This document shows positions 20,587 through 29,424 of a stretch of DNA of 54,429 nt, piece after piece; the stretch's first letter is position 1; every line of letters starts with the position of its first letter. The notes beneath the pieces were generated by a model. It was given only the letters and a program-made list of their open reading frames with translations. It ran no database searches and had not been told where the DNA came from. The translations under genes were made by a program, and so were the position numbers. Source of the DNA: Streptomyces sp. NRRL S-455 (lineage in GTDB: Bacteria > Actinomycetota > Actinomycetes > Streptomycetales > Streptomycetaceae); NCBI RefSeq assembly GCF_000717875.1, contig NZ_JOCT01000040.1, forward strand, positions 1 to 54,429, written 5' to 3'.

Positions 20587-21039
20587 ATGCGTCGTCGTAC
20601 GACCACGACCCTCACGCTCGCCGCCGGATGCGCGCTCGCGCTCGGTGTGGCGGCCGCTCCCGCGTACGCGGCCCCCGCCGACAAGCCGCAGGTGCTCTCC
20701 TCCTTCACCCAGACCAGCGCGTCGAGCCAGAACGCGTGGATCGCGGCCCAGCAGAACCAGGCCGCCTGGTCCGCCTACGAGTTCGACTGGTCGACCGACC
20801 ACTGCACCGCGTCGCCCGACAACCCGTTCGGCTTCCCCTTCCAGACGGCCTGTGCGCGCCACGACTTCGGCTACCGCAACTACAAGGCGGCGGGCCAGTT
20901 CGACGCCAACAAGAGCCGCATCGACAGCGCCTTCTACGAGGACATGAAGCGCGTCTGCGTCACCTACACCGGTGAGAAGAACACGGCCTGCAACAGCACG
21001 GCCTGGACCTACTACCAGGCCGTCAAGCTGCTCGGCTGA
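20587..21039 (+). CDS. Secreted prokaryotic phospholipase A2
   Basis: A 150-residue exported protein with signal peptide MRRRTTTTLTLAAGCALALG ending at APAYAA. The mature part carries the Streptomyces phospholipase A2 signature: the calcium-loop-like region before PDNPFGFPFQTACARHDFGYRNY, where HD is the catalytic pair, paired cysteines (HCTA, TACARH, RVCVT, TACNS) and a C-terminal helix. The enzyme hydrolyses the sn-2 ester of phospholipids outside the cell. ATG 20587 is chosen because GGAGG lies 7 nt upstream and the signal peptide then starts correctly; an upstream in-frame start would spoil it. What it does in a lipopeptide cluster is unknown; membrane lipid remodelling or acyl release are guesses. 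Confidence 0.88.
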   Translation: MRRRTTTTLTLAAGCALALGVAAAPAYAAPADKPQVLSSFTQTSASSQNAWIAAQQNQAAWSAYEFDWSTDHCTASPDNPFGFPFQTACARHDFGYRNYKAAGQFDANKSRIDSAFYEDMKRVCVTYTGEKNTACNSTAWTYYQAVKLLG

Positions 21040-21048
21040 CTCGGATCC

Positions 21049-21082
21049 GCGCGGACCGGCGCCTGGCGGAGCCGGTCCGCGC
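21049..21082. terminator. Hairpin after the phospholipase gene
   Basis: GCGCGGACCGGC (21049-21060) and GCCGGTCCGCGC (21071-21082) form a perfect 12-bp stem with a 10-nt loop, placed just after the phospholipase stop. There is no clear T-run. Confidence 0.7.
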
Positions 21083-21119
21083 CTGCCGTGTCGGGGCCGA
21101 CGGTGAGGGAGGGAGACGC

Positions 21120-21977
21120 ATGCGCAGCGCCGTCATAGTGGGCGCCGGACTGATCGGTCGCTCCGTGGGGCTCGCACTGCGGCGACACGGTGTGACCACC
21201 TACCTGATCGACGCGGACCCCGAGGCGGCGCTGGCCGGCGAGGAGTGCGGCGCGGGCTTCGCCGCGCACCCCCCGCAGCAGGCCGACATCGCGGTGATCG
21301 CCGTACCACCCGCTCTCGTCGCCCCGGTGCTCGCCGAGCACCAGAGGCTCGGCACCGCCCGCTGCTACACGGATGTCTCCGGCGTCAAGGTCCGGTTGCA
21401 CCAGGAGGCCCGGGCGCACGGCTGCGATCTGACCTCCCTGGTCAGCGGGGCACCCGTGGTCGGCGGGGGAGCGGGCCGGTCTCAGCCCCGGGCCGACCTC
21501 TTCGACGGCAGGCCGTGGGCCCTCACCCCGACCGAGTCCACCGGCAATCTCGCCCTGAACAGCGCACTGGAACTGGTCGCACTGTGCGGGGCGGTCTCGG
21601 TGCTGCTGGACCCCGAGACCCACGACCGCGCGGTCGCCCTCGTCTCGCACGCGCCGCACCTCGTCTCCAGCCTCGTCGCGGCACGGCTGCTCGGCGGCGA
21701 CGAGTCGGCCGTACGGCTGGCCGGACAGGACCTGCGCGACGTCACCAGGACCGCGGACGGCAACCCCGAGCGGTGGGCCGAGATCCTCACGGCCAACGCC
21801 GGCCCGGTCGCCGACCAACTGGACGACTGGGCGGCCGAAGCGCAGGCCATGGCACGGGAGTTGCGCGATGTCGCGCGGTCCGGGGACGCGGCCCGCCCGG
21901 TCCGGCTGCGGGAGACCCTGCGCTTCGGCGTGGCAGGGCGGGCCCGCATCCGGGAGCTGGACGCGCCCCGGCCCTGA
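21120..21977 (+). CDS. Prephenate dehydrogenase (4-hydroxyphenylpyruvate supply)
   Basis: A 285-residue NAD(P)-dependent oxidoreductase of the TyrA family. The N-terminal Rossmann motif is IVGAGLIGRSVGLALRRHG, followed by ADIAVIAVPPALVAPVL, YTDVSGVKV, the VSGAPVVGGGAGRSQ catalytic region (near the substrate-binding HPM/GxE site of the family) and SHAPHLVSSLVA with the conserved His. It converts prephenate to 4-hydroxyphenylpyruvate, the substrate of HmaS, so it feeds Hpg. The ribosome site GAGGGAGGGAG precedes ATG 21120. It matches by position the dehydrogenase gene of the S. coelicolor CDA cluster. Prephenate versus arogenate preference cannot be told from sequence. Confidence 0.9.
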   Translation: MRSAVIVGAGLIGRSVGLALRRHGVTTYLIDADPEAALAGEECGAGFAAHPPQQADIAVIAVPPALVAPVLAEHQRLGTARCYTDVSGVKVRLHQEARAHGCDLTSLVSGAPVVGGGAGRSQPRADLFDGRPWALTPTESTGNLALNSALELVALCGAVSVLLDPETHDRAVALVSHAPHLVSSLVAARLLGGDESAVRLAGQDLRDVTRTADGNPERWAEILTANAGPVADQLDDWAAEAQAMARELRDVARSGDAARPVRLRETLRFGVAGRARIRELDAPRP

Positions 21978-22007
21978 TGGGCCGAAAACACCACCGGCAG
22001 AAGGGAC

Positions 22008-22442
22008 ATGACCATGCGGAGGACTCCGCGCGCCACGGCCGTCGCCGGAGCGCTGGGAGCGGCCGCGCTCCTCGCGGCACCGACGGTCTCCGCCGCCCCC
22101 GCCGAGGTGACTTCGGCGGGCTGTGTCACCAAGAGTGACGCCCAGGACTTCGCCAGGGGCGAGATCACCGTCTGTGTCGAGGACGGCCGGGTGCGGGTGA
22201 CCGGCAACGTCGAGGACCTCAAACCCGGCGGCCCCTTCACGGGAGGCGACAGCTACTGCGTGGGCTGGACCATCGGCTGGGAGACCGCCTCTGGAAGCAC
22301 GTCCAGCGGCACTCCTGTGGCTTGCCCTCACTTCGGCGGCGAGGCGTACATCGAGTTCGACTACGACCCCACCGAGGACGAGCACGGTCCGAAGGACGTC
22401 ACCGGCGTGACGTACATGCGCCTCCACACGGAATCCTGGTGA
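22008..22442 (+). CDS. Small secreted protein of unknown function
   Basis: A 144-residue protein not assigned to any family by me. A signal peptide (RRTPRATAVAGALGAAALLA, cleavage probably after VSAAPA) is followed by a mature domain of about 110 residues with four cysteines (AGCVT, TVCVE, SYCVG, VACPH) that could form two disulfides. The sequence is acidic near the end (DPTEDEHGPKD). AAGGGA lies only 2 nt before ATG 22008 but 7-8 nt before ATG 22014, so the true start may be 22014. It lies 30 nt after the prephenate dehydrogenase and probably shares its transcript. A secreted protein gene is also present here in the S. coelicolor CDA cluster. Confidence 0.8.
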   Translation: MTMRRTPRATAVAGALGAAALLAAPTVSAAPAEVTSAGCVTKSDAQDFARGEITVCVEDGRVRVTGNVEDLKPGGPFTGGDSYCVGWTIGWETASGSTSSGTPVACPHFGGEAYIEFDYDPTEDEHGPKDVTGVTYMRLHTESW

Positions 22443-22446
22443 CCGC

Positions 22447-22457
22447 CCTGCCGAAAG
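22447..22457 (+). promoter_or_regulatory. CCTGCCGAAAG element (site D) before the hydrolase gene
   Basis: CCTGCCGAAAG followed by A matches the 12-mer of sites A-C at 11 of 12 positions. It lies 5 nt after the upstream stop and 175 nt before ATG 22633, pointing toward the hydrolase gene. The remaining intergenic stretch to 22632 is relatively AT-rich and holds no gene. Confidence 0.45.
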
Positions 22458-22632
22458 AAAGGGCAGCACAACGGAATGCATGACGGAAGTGCAGGCGTAT
22501 CCACGGGCGGGAACGGAGTTCGAAACGAATCCTCACTGTCCTTGGTGATGGAAATGCCGTCAGCGCTTTCGGATCACATTCCGCGCTCCTAACGTGATCA
22601 GCGTTCAGTCCTTCTCGACGAATTGAGCGCTG

Positions 22633-23823
22633 ATGCCGAAGGTGACCGGAGCAGGACGCCCGTTGCGCCGACGTGCCGCCCTCGTGGCGGCCGCGATGCT
22701 GGCGGTCGCGCCCGCCGCCGCGAGCGGTCCGGGCGTGGCCGCACCGGCCCCCGAAGAGGCCGCGTGGACGGCGCCCGCCCTGCCCGCGCCGACCGGTGCC
22801 CGGCCGGTCGGCCTGCGGACGACGGAGCTGCGCGACACCTCCAGGCGCGACCCCTGGAACCCCGCGCGGGCCCGGGAGCTGACGGTCTCGCTCTGGTATC
22901 CGGCCCGGGCTTCGAAGGCGCCGCGCGCCCGCTACGTCACGGTGCGGGAATCGGAGATGATCCTGCGCCGACACCGGGTCGAGGGTGTGCCCGCCGATCT
23001 GCTCAGCCGCATCCGGGTCCACGCGCGGGTGGCCGCGCCGCCGGTGGCGGCGCCCGGCCGCGGCCTGCCTCTGGTGCTGCTGTCGCCCGGTTTCGCGCTG
23101 CCCCGGTCGTCGCTGACGGGGCTCGCCGAGGAACTGGCGAGCCGGGGGTACGCGGTGGCCGGGGTCGACCACGCCTACGAAGCCGCGGCCATCCGCCATC
23201 CCGACGGCCGCGTGACGGGCTGCCTGGCCTGCGAGCGGCGACCGGAGGGAGCGGTGGTCGCCGCGACCCGTGCGGCTGATCTGTCGTTCGTACGGCAGCG
23301 GTTGATCCGTTCGGCCCGGGCCGGCGGGCTGCCGCGTCTGGACCCGTCGAGGGTCGCGCTGGTGGGCCACTCCATGGGCGGGGCCGCCGCGTTCGAGGCG
23401 CTGCGTACCGATCCCGGGTTCGCGCTCGGGGTGAACATGGACGGCACGGTCCACACATCCGGCAGGACCAGGCTCGACCGGCCGTTCGTGCTGCTGGGCG
23501 CGGGCGAGCACGGCCGGCCCGGCAGCGACCGGACCTGGGACCGGGCCTGGCAGGACCTCTCCGGCCGGCGCCGCTGGATCTCGGTGGACGGCGCGGGTCA
23601 TCTGTCCTTCACCGACTACGCGCCCCTGCTGGAACGGATCGGGCGGGCGGGTCCGGAGGTCACCCTGCCCTCCGGGGACGGCAGCCGGATCACCCGGGAG
23701 CTGGTCGTGGCCCTTCTCGACGAGGGGCTCCTGCACCGCCTCGGTCCTCGCCTCGACGCGGTGGCGCGGCACCTGCCGGAGGTCCGGCGCCACGACGGCC
23801 CGCAGGACCCGGCCACCGGTTGA
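22633..23823 (+). CDS. Secreted alpha/beta hydrolase (lipase/PAF-acetylhydrolase-like)
   Basis: A 396-residue exported hydrolase. An arginine-rich N-terminus ([20 protein letters not shown]) looks like a signal peptide, possibly Tat. The order of motifs resembles platelet-activating-factor acetylhydrolase/lipase: an N-terminal LTVSLWYPA segment, oxyanion-side [24 protein letters not shown], nucleophile elbow [12 protein letters not shown] with Ser247, an Asp in VNMDGTVH and His in [10 protein letters not shown]. It sits where the S. coelicolor CDA cluster has a lipase-like gene, next to a secreted phospholipase A2. Substrate unknown; a lipid ester or the lipopeptide itself are possibilities. 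Confidence 0.88.
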   Translation: MPKVTGAGRPLRRRAALVAAAMLAVAPAAASGPGVAAPAPEEAAWTAPALPAPTGARPVGLRTTELRDTSRRDPWNPARARELTVSLWYPARASKAPRARYVTVRESEMILRRHRVEGVPADLLSRIRVHARVAAPPVAAPGRGLPLVLLSPGFALPRSSLTGLAEELASRGYAVAGVDHAYEAAAIRHPDGRVTGCLACERRPEGAVVAATRAADLSFVRQRLIRSARAGGLPRLDPSRVALVGHSMGGAAAFEALRTDPGFALGVNMDGTVHTSGRTRLDRPFVLLGAGEHGRPGSDRTWDRAWQDLSGRRRWISVDGAGHLSFTDYAPLLERIGRAGPEVTLPSGDGSRITRELVVALLDEGLLHRLGPRLDAVARHLPEVRRHDGPQDPATG

Positions 23824-23853
23824 GAAAACGAACCAATATCGGAAGGAAACGTG
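23824..23853 (+). promoter_or_regulatory. Element shared with the glmT upstream region
   Basis: The 30 nt starting GAAAACGAACCAATATCG resemble the 30 nt at 29461-29490 (starting GAAAACGGATCAATATCG) and are placed similarly, about 80-120 nt before a start codon (MbtH gene here, glmT there). It could be a shared promoter or activator site, for example for CdaR. Confidence 0.5.
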
Positions 23854-23935
23854 GGCTCAGTATCTTGGCCAGGGTCGGAAGCAAAGGCCGCAGCCCGCGC
23901 AGAATCTCCACCGACGTTCCCGGAAGGAATGCGAA

Positions 23936-24151
23936 GTGACCAATCCGTTCGAAGACGCAGACGGCCGCTATCTCGTGCTCGTCAATGATGAGGGCCAGCA
24001 TTCGCTGTGGCCGTCCTTCGTGGACGTGCCGGCCGGGTGGACGGTCGCCTTCGGCGAGTCCGACAGGGAGGCCTGCCTGGAGTACGTGGAGAAGAACTGG
24101 ACCGACATGCGGCCCAGGAGCCTCGTCGAGGCGATGAGCGTCGACAGCTGA
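23936..24151 (+). CDS. MbtH-like protein, adenylation-domain chaperone
   Basis: A 71-residue MbtH-family protein. These bind NRPS adenylation domains and are often needed for their folding and activity. The family signature is complete: [20 protein letters not shown] with the invariant Trp and Pro, then [17 protein letters not shown]. It starts at GTG 23936 after GGAAGGAA. In this window it is the only MbtH gene, so it may serve both NRPS sets. It stands alone between the secreted hydrolase and the convergent cdaR, with its own promoter region upstream. Confidence 0.96.
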   Translation: MTNPFEDADGRYLVLVNDEGQHSLWPSFVDVPAGWTVAFGESDREACLEYVEKNWTDMRPRSLVEAMSVDS

Positions 24152-24208
24152 CCCGGCGGCGGCCCCGGACAGGCATGCCCGCGCCGCCCGGATCGCGCCG
24201 CACCACTG

Positions 24209-24238
24209 CCGCCCCGCCGGATGGATCCGGCGGGGCGG
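24209..24238. terminator. Hairpin after the MbtH gene
   Basis: CCGCCCCGCCGGA (24209-24221) and TCCGGCGGGGCGG (24226-24238) make a perfect 13-bp stem with loop TGGA in the convergent MbtH/cdaR gap. Confidence 0.75.
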
Positions 24239-24294
24239 AGCGCTGTCCGGGGCGGATCCGGCGGCGTACGCCTGTGCCGTGATTACGGAACGCC

Positions 24295-24331
24295 ACGGCC
24301 CGTACGACCCTCTCGGGGTCGTACGGGCCGT
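24295..24331. terminator. Hairpin after cdaR
   Basis: ACGGCCCGTACGACCC (24295-24310) and GGGTCGTACGGGCCGT (24316-24331) make a perfect 16-bp stem with a 5-nt loop, 55 nt beyond the cdaR stop on its strand. It is the strongest hairpin seen in the window. Confidence 0.8.
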
Positions 24332-24385
24332 CGTCGAGCGCGCTGTCCGGATCGGTGCCCGGTGCCCGGTGCCGGCCGGCTCGGC

Positions 24386-26272
24386 TCAGCCGACGCAGTC
24401 GGCCAGGCCCGGGGCGGCACGCAGGGAGCGGAACGCGTGCAGGCGCACCAACTCCTGCCATCGGTAGCGCATCTCGCCCCAGGGGCTGCGGCCGACCACT
24501 TCCAGGAGCTGCGCGTCCACCAGGGTCTCGATGAGGTCCTCGGCGTCCAGCAGATCCGTGCCGAGCACCTTCGCCGCCTCCGCCGCCTCGAAGTCGGCGT
24601 CGTCGAGGCGGCTCAACTCGCGGTAGGCCTCGGCCGCGTCGGCGTCCAACTCCCGCATGCTGCGGTCGAGTCGGGCGTGCAGCGAGTCCTCACCGATGCT
24701 GAGTTCCGCCAGCCGGTCGGCGGAGCGTTCCAGGCGGCGTACCAGGTCGGACACCTGCCAGTGCTGCTTGGTGAGCAGCCTGGCCGCCGCGGCGCGCAGC
24801 GCCAGGGGCGTGTGGCCGCACAGTGCGCTGAGCTGCCGGGTGGCCCGGGGGGACTCCTCGGCCCTGGAGTCCCGCAGCACGCTGGTCAGCACCTCCGTTG
24901 ACTCCTCGTCGGACAGCGGGCCGACGCGCAGCCGAAGGGCGCAGTACTTCTGCAGGAGTTCGTCCAGGTTGGCCTGTCCGGTGATGAGTACGCAGCACTC
25001 ACCGCTCCCGGGCAGCAGATGACGCAGCCTGGCATACGACGACGCGTGGTCGAGGACCACCAGGACGCGCTTGCCCTCCAGCATCGCGCGATAGCGCTCG
25101 GCGGCCTCCGAGACGTCCGTGGGCAGCGGCCCCTCGGCTCCCAGCCGGCGAAGGAACTGGTGGAGCACGTCCAGGGTCCGGCCCTGCCGGAGGTCGGCGA
25201 ACAGCTGTCCGTCGGGGAAGCGGTGCGCCGACCGGTGCGCCCAGTTGACGGCGAGGCTCGTCTTACCGATTCCTGGGCTTCCCGTGATGTACGCGATGGG
25301 GGATGGATTCTGCGGAGAACCGTTGAGCAGCGCATCATCCATAAGCCACTGCTCCCGACTACGTCCGGTGAAGTACGCGTTGCTTTCCGGGAGCTGGCAC
25401 GGCACTGGCTGGGGTCTGTCTCTTCGTGGTGCGGCAATGCCGGGAACAGCGAGCTGGGGGAATTCGTCCCGCAGAATCGAGTCGTGGAGCGACTGCAGCT
25501 CGGCGCCCAGTTCGAGGCCGATCTCCTCAATGGAGTACCGCATTCCGTCGCGGAATGTCGTGAGCGCCTCCGCGCGCCGGCCCGAACGGTACTGGGCGAG
25601 CATCAGGTAGTAGCGCAGCCGGTCGCGCAGCGGGCAGGCGCCGACCAGCGCCTGGAGTTCACCGAGCACCGCCTGGTGCTCACCGAGCTGGAGGCGCAGC
25701 GCCATCTGCTGCTCCACGGCGAGCATCCGCTGTTCGTCGAGGCGGACCGCCTCGGTCTCGGCGAAGGGCGCGTACACGCCGCCGAGAGCCGGGCCGCGCC
25801 ACAGTGCCAGCGCCTCCCGCAGAGCCGCCGCCGCCTCCGCCGGGCGGTCCTCCGCCGTCCACTCCGTGGCCCTGGCGACCAGTTGCTCGAAGCGCAGCGA
25901 GTCGAGCGAGTGGCCGGCGAGGTTGAGCATGTATCCGGGAGTGGCCGTGACGATCGTGTCCTGGCTCCAGCCCGCGCTGCGGAAGATCTTGCGCAAGGTG
26001 GCGATGCAGATCGCCACCTGGGTACGGGCCGTGCTCGGCGGGCGGCCGTTCCAGACCTTTTCTATCAGTGAATCGAAAGACACGACCTGATTCACGGAGA
26101 GCAGCAATGCGGAGAGAACCGCCCGCTGCCGAGGTCCGCCGACCGTGAGGCCTTGGCCATTCATCTGCACTTCGAGCGGCCCGAGTATTCGGAATTCGAG
26201 GCCGGATTCGATGTCTTCTTTCGTGTTCGGTTCGACTCCCTGAGGTACCGGAGTTGTCAGCTGAACATTCAT
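24386..26272 (-). CDS. cdaR: SARP/AfsR-type pathway activator CdaR
   Basis: A 628-residue Streptomyces antibiotic regulatory protein with an extra ATPase part. The OmpR-like winged helix (about 20-110: EFRILGPLEVQ, GPRQRAVLSALLLSVNQVV, RTQVAICIATLRKIF) is followed by the bacterial transcriptional activation domain (about 115-265, LRYYLMLAQYRSGRRAEAL) and an NB-ARC-like ATPase with Walker A TGSPGIGKTSLA (Lys337) and VLVVLDHASSY. Position and size match CdaR of S. coelicolor, the CDA activator repressed through AbsA2. The start chosen is ATG 26272 because coding quality falls upstream, although its ribosome site is weak; the frame extends to 26557. Confidence 0.92.
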   Translation of the reverse strand: MNVQLTTPVPQGVEPNTKEDIESGLEFRILGPLEVQMNGQGLTVGGPRQRAVLSALLLSVNQVVSFDSLIEKVWNGRPPSTARTQVAICIATLRKIFRSAGWSQDTIVTATPGYMLNLAGHSLDSLRFEQLVARATEWTAEDRPAEAAAALREALALWRGPALGGVYAPFAETEAVRLDEQRMLAVEQQMALRLQLGEHQAVLGELQALVGACPLRDRLRYYLMLAQYRSGRRAEALTTFRDGMRYSIEEIGLELGAELQSLHDSILRDEFPQLAVPGIAAPRRDRPQPVPCQLPESNAYFTGRSREQWLMDDALLNGSPQNPSPIAYITGSPGIGKTSLAVNWAHRSAHRFPDGQLFADLRQGRTLDVLHQFLRRLGAEGPLPTDVSEAAERYRAMLEGKRVLVVLDHASSYARLRHLLPGSGECCVLITGQANLDELLQKYCALRLRVGPLSDEESTEVLTSVLRDSRAEESPRATRQLSALCGHTPLALRAAAARLLTKQHWQVSDLVRRLERSADRLAELSIGEDSLHARLDRSMRELDADAAEAYRELSRLDDADFEAAEAAKVLGTDLLDAEDLIETLVDAQLLEVVGRSPWGEMRYRWQELVRLHAFRSLRAAPGLADCVG

Positions 26273-26794
26273 GATTTCTTGAACCCCCGCGTCAAGTTTC
26301 AGTAATGTCTGTGCAATTAAGATCCCGGAATTCTGAGCGTGGCCGACTCGATGCATGGGACTGGCCTGCGCTGCGGTCCTCATGAGACCCCTCGCTCGTA
26401 CGCCTCCTGAGCAAAGTGGAATGCTCGGCTCCGCATTTGTGCGTGTTAGCGGGCGTGGCGAGTGCGGGTCGTTCGATGCACCAGATTTATCGATCGTAGT
26501 TGGCTCCCCCCTGCCTTCTGTTAAATGATACGGATCTTTGATGACCTCAACACTCAACTTTCGGCAGGTATCACACCTAGCTTTCGATAGTCCGCCGCGT
26601 TCTATTCCGAGAACGTCTCATCCGTGACCTGTCCCCGCTCAAGCTTGATCGTCCCTGGTGACGACGGAGGTCGCCCCCTGGCCGCGGCGGCCGGCGGGGC
26701 GGCGGGGCCGTGGCGACCGGAGGGCGACAGGGCTGGATCGGCCAGGTCGGGGGATTGGCTGGATCGCACCACGTGCCCGAAAGCGGACAGACGA
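26273..26794. promoter_or_regulatory. Long cdaR upstream region with CCTGCCGAAAGT element (site B)
   Basis: About 600 nt lie between the P-type ATPase stop and the cdaR start; nearly half (26273-26640) is markedly AT-rich, as for a regulated promoter. The reverse complement of CCTGCCGAAAGT is at 26557-26568, pointing toward cdaR and 285 nt before its start. A second CGAAAG lies 23 nt away from the one in the element. Positions 26640-26794 are GC-rich without a gene. Confidence 0.6.
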
Positions 26795-26826
26795 AAGGGA
26801 CGCCCGGCACGGGCCGGGCGTCCCTT
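26795..26826. terminator. Hairpin after the P-type ATPase gene
   Basis: AAGGGACGCCCGGC (26795-26808) and GCCGGGCGTCCCTT (26813-26826) form a perfect 14-bp stem with a 4-nt loop, 45 nt beyond the ATPase stop. On the minus strand it is followed by TTTCG. Confidence 0.8.
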
Positions 26827-26870
26827 CCTCTCGCGAGGGCGGTCCGGGGGATGTCACCGCCTTCGCTGGC

Positions 26871-29303
26871 TCAGTCGTCGGCCAGCCGCCGACGCATACG
26901 GGCCCATACGAGCTCCAGCACCAGTCCGGCCACAGCGGCACAGGCGACCGCCGTCCACGGTGCCGCGACACCGACCAGCTTCAGCTGGAAGAACTCCTGG
27001 AGATACGGCACCACCAGCACGACGGCGAACGACACCGCCATCGTCAGCACCAGCAGGATGCGCCACCAGGTGTAGGGGCGGGCGATGATGGCCAGCGCCC
27101 ACAGGGCCGTGAGGAACAGCGCGAGGGTCGCCGCCGAGGTCTCGGCGTCCAGGTTGTCGTCGTACACGGACCGGGCGAACAGATAGGCGACCGAGGTGGC
27201 CGTCGCCGCGAGCGCGCCGGCGGGAATGGCGAACCGCAGGACGCGGCCCACGAAGTTCGACCTGGCGCGCTCCGTGTTGGGGGCCAGTGCGAGGAAGAAC
27301 GCGGGGACGCCGATGGTGAGCGAGCCGACCAGCGTGATGTGACGCGGCAGGAAGGGGTACGGCACCTGGGCGATCACGATGACGATGGCCATCAGCACCG
27401 AGTAGACGGTCTTGGTGAGGAACAGGTTGGCCACGCGCTCGATGTTGCCGATGACCCGGCGGCCCTCCGCGACCACCGAGGGCAGCGAGGCGAAGTTGTT
27501 GTTGAGCAGCACGATCTGGGCCACCGCCCGGGTCGCCGGGCTGCCCGAGCCCATACCCACGCCGATGTCGGCGTCCTTGAGCGCGAGGACGTCGTTGACG
27601 CCGTCACCGGTCATCGCCACGGTGTGGCCCCGGGACTGCAGGGCGCCCACCATGTCCCGCTTCTGCTGGGGGCCGACCCGCCCGAAGATGGCGTTCTGCT
27701 CGACGGCGTCGGCCAGTTCCTCCGGGTGCTCCGGGAGGAACCGGGCGTCCACCGGGTTGTCCGCGCCGGGCAGGGACAGGCTCGACGCGACGGCGCCGAC
27801 GGACACCGCGTTGTCGCCCGAGATCACCTTGGCCGAGACGCCCTGGTCGGCGAAGTACCGCAGGGTGGCGGGCGCCTCCTGCCGGATGCGCTGCTTGATG
27901 ACGACGAGCGCGGCGGGCGTGACCGCGTCGGGCACGGCGGCCGCGTCGTCCAGGAGTTCGTCCAGCGGCCGTGAGCAGCGCGCCAGGAGCAGGACGCGCA
28001 GGCCCCGCGCGCCGTAGGAGTCCGCGGCGGTGAGCACGGAGTGCCCGGCCGGCAGCATGGTGTCGGGCGCGCCGAGCAGCCAGGCCGATTCCGCACCGGA
28101 CGGCTGGGTGAACGCGGCGCCGCTCCACCGCCGGGCCGAGGAGAACGGCGCGGTCGCGGTGCGCTGCCAGCCCTCGGGAGCGGGGTAGGCCTCGATGATC
28201 GCCTGAAGGCTGGCGTTGGGACGTTCGTCGGCGGCGCCGAGGGCGCCGAGCACCTCCTCGACGGGCACGCCCGGCAGCAGCGGAAGGACCTCGTCGACGT
28301 CCATCGACGCCTCGGTGAGCGTTCCCGTCTTGTCCAGGCACACGGTGTCCACCCGGGCCAGGCCCTCGATGGCGGGAAGCTCCTGGACCAGGCACTGCTT
28401 CTTGCCGAGCCGGACCACGCCGACCGCGAAGGCCAGCGAGGTCAGCAGGACGAGACCCTCCGGGACCATGGGGACGAGACCGCCCACCATGCGGCGGATC
28501 GCCTCGGGCAGATCGTCGTCGTTCACCATGAACTGCGTGATGATCAGCGAGATGCCCGCCGGGATGATCGCGTAGGTGACGAACTTCAGGATCTTGTCGA
28601 TGCCGTTGCGCAGCTCGGAGTTGACGAGGCTGAAGCGCCGTGCCTCCTCGGCGAGTTGGGAGGCGTACGCCTCCCGTCCCACCCGGGTGGCGGTGAAGGC
28701 GCCGGATCCGGCCACCACGAAGCTGCCGGACATCACCGCGTCGCCGGGACGCTTGACGACCGGATCCGCCTCGCCCGTGAGCAGCGACTCGTCGACTTCC
28801 AGGTTCTCGGCCGTGGTGACCGTGCCGTCCACCACGATCTTGTCGCCCTGGCCCAGGTCGATGACGTCGTCCATGACGATCTCGGAGGCGCTGAGCGTGA
28901 CGCGCTGCCCGTCGCGCCAGACGCGTGGACGGCTCTCGCCGACGATCGCGAGCTGGTCGAGGGTCCGCTTGGCACGCACTTCCTGGATGATGCCGATCAG
29001 CGTGTTGGCGAGGATGACGCCGCCGAACAGCCCGTCCTGCACAGGCCCGACGATCATGATGATGACGAACAGCACGCCGATGATCGCGTTGATGCGGGTG
29101 AACAGGTTGCTCCGGACGATCTCGCCGATGCTGCGGCTCGACCGGGTCGGCACGTCATTGACGCGACCGGCGGCGACGCGCTCGGCGACCTGAGCCGACG
29201 TCAGCCCGGCGTGCCCGTCGACGAGCGTTCCAGGTGGCGGGGCGGCGCCGCCCAGGACCCCGGCGTCGGCGGCGCCGCCGGGCTCGTCCAACTGCTTCTT
29301 CAT
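26871..29303 (-). CDS. P-type cation-transporting ATPase (Ca2+-ATPase-like)
   Basis: An 810-residue P2-type ATPase. Seen: N-terminal LTSAQVAERVAAGRVNDV, membrane pairs around residues 50-110 and 235-290, actuator LLTGEADPV, VPEGL in the fourth membrane helix (PEGL type, as in calcium-pump-like members), phosphorylated Asp324 in CLDKTGTLTE, hinge MTGDGVNDVLALKDADIGV, and about six C-terminal membrane helices. It probably exports a divalent cation. A calcium-type pump next to a calcium-dependent lipopeptide suggests calcium handling or self-protection, and the S. coelicolor cluster has one at the same place. ATG 29303 follows GGAGG. Ion specificity cannot be proved from sequence. Confidence 0.9.
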   Translation of the reverse strand: MKKQLDEPGGAADAGVLGGAAPPPGTLVDGHAGLTSAQVAERVAAGRVNDVPTRSSRSIGEIVRSNLFTRINAIIGVLFVIIMIVGPVQDGLFGGVILANTLIGIIQEVRAKRTLDQLAIVGESRPRVWRDGQRVTLSASEIVMDDVIDLGQGDKIVVDGTVTTAENLEVDESLLTGEADPVVKRPGDAVMSGSFVVAGSGAFTATRVGREAYASQLAEEARRFSLVNSELRNGIDKILKFVTYAIIPAGISLIITQFMVNDDDLPEAIRRMVGGLVPMVPEGLVLLTSLAFAVGVVRLGKKQCLVQELPAIEGLARVDTVCLDKTGTLTEASMDVDEVLPLLPGVPVEEVLGALGAADERPNASLQAIIEAYPAPEGWQRTATAPFSSARRWSGAAFTQPSGAESAWLLGAPDTMLPAGHSVLTAADSYGARGLRVLLLARCSRPLDELLDDAAAVPDAVTPAALVVIKQRIRQEAPATLRYFADQGVSAKVISGDNAVSVGAVASSLSLPGADNPVDARFLPEHPEELADAVEQNAIFGRVGPQQKRDMVGALQSRGHTVAMTGDGVNDVLALKDADIGVGMGSGSPATRAVAQIVLLNNNFASLPSVVAEGRRVIGNIERVANLFLTKTVYSVLMAIVIVIAQVPYPFLPRHITLVGSLTIGVPAFFLALAPNTERARSNFVGRVLRFAIPAGALAATATSVAYLFARSVYDDNLDAETSAATLALFLTALWALAIIARPYTWWRILLVLTMAVSFAVVLVVPYLQEFFQLKLVGVAAPWTAVACAAVAGLVLELVWARMRRRLADD

Positions 29304-29424
29304 CCCTGACGTCCTCCGGACTCGGCTCCGCGCTCTGCACTTCTGACGGATGTTCTCTCCGCCCACCGACAGTAGGAGCCCGCCTCCCGCCGTCACCACG
29401 CACGAACGACGTCTCTTCGGCCTT

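Noticed and set aside
24152..24385. Small gene in the MbtH/cdaR gap
   Set aside because: The gap is filled by two perfect hairpins (24209-24238, 24295-24331); open frames there have no ribosome site or recognisable product.
26273..26557. Longer cdaR protein starting at 26557
   Set aside because: The extra 95 residues have codon use unlike Streptomyces, no similarity to the SARP N-terminus, and overlap the AT-rich promoter region and site B.
26640..26794. GC-rich repeated GGCGG/CCGGC stretch as a mobile element end or attachment site
   Set aside because: It is simple low-complexity sequence next to a terminator; no integrase, transposase, tRNA or flanking duplication is present.
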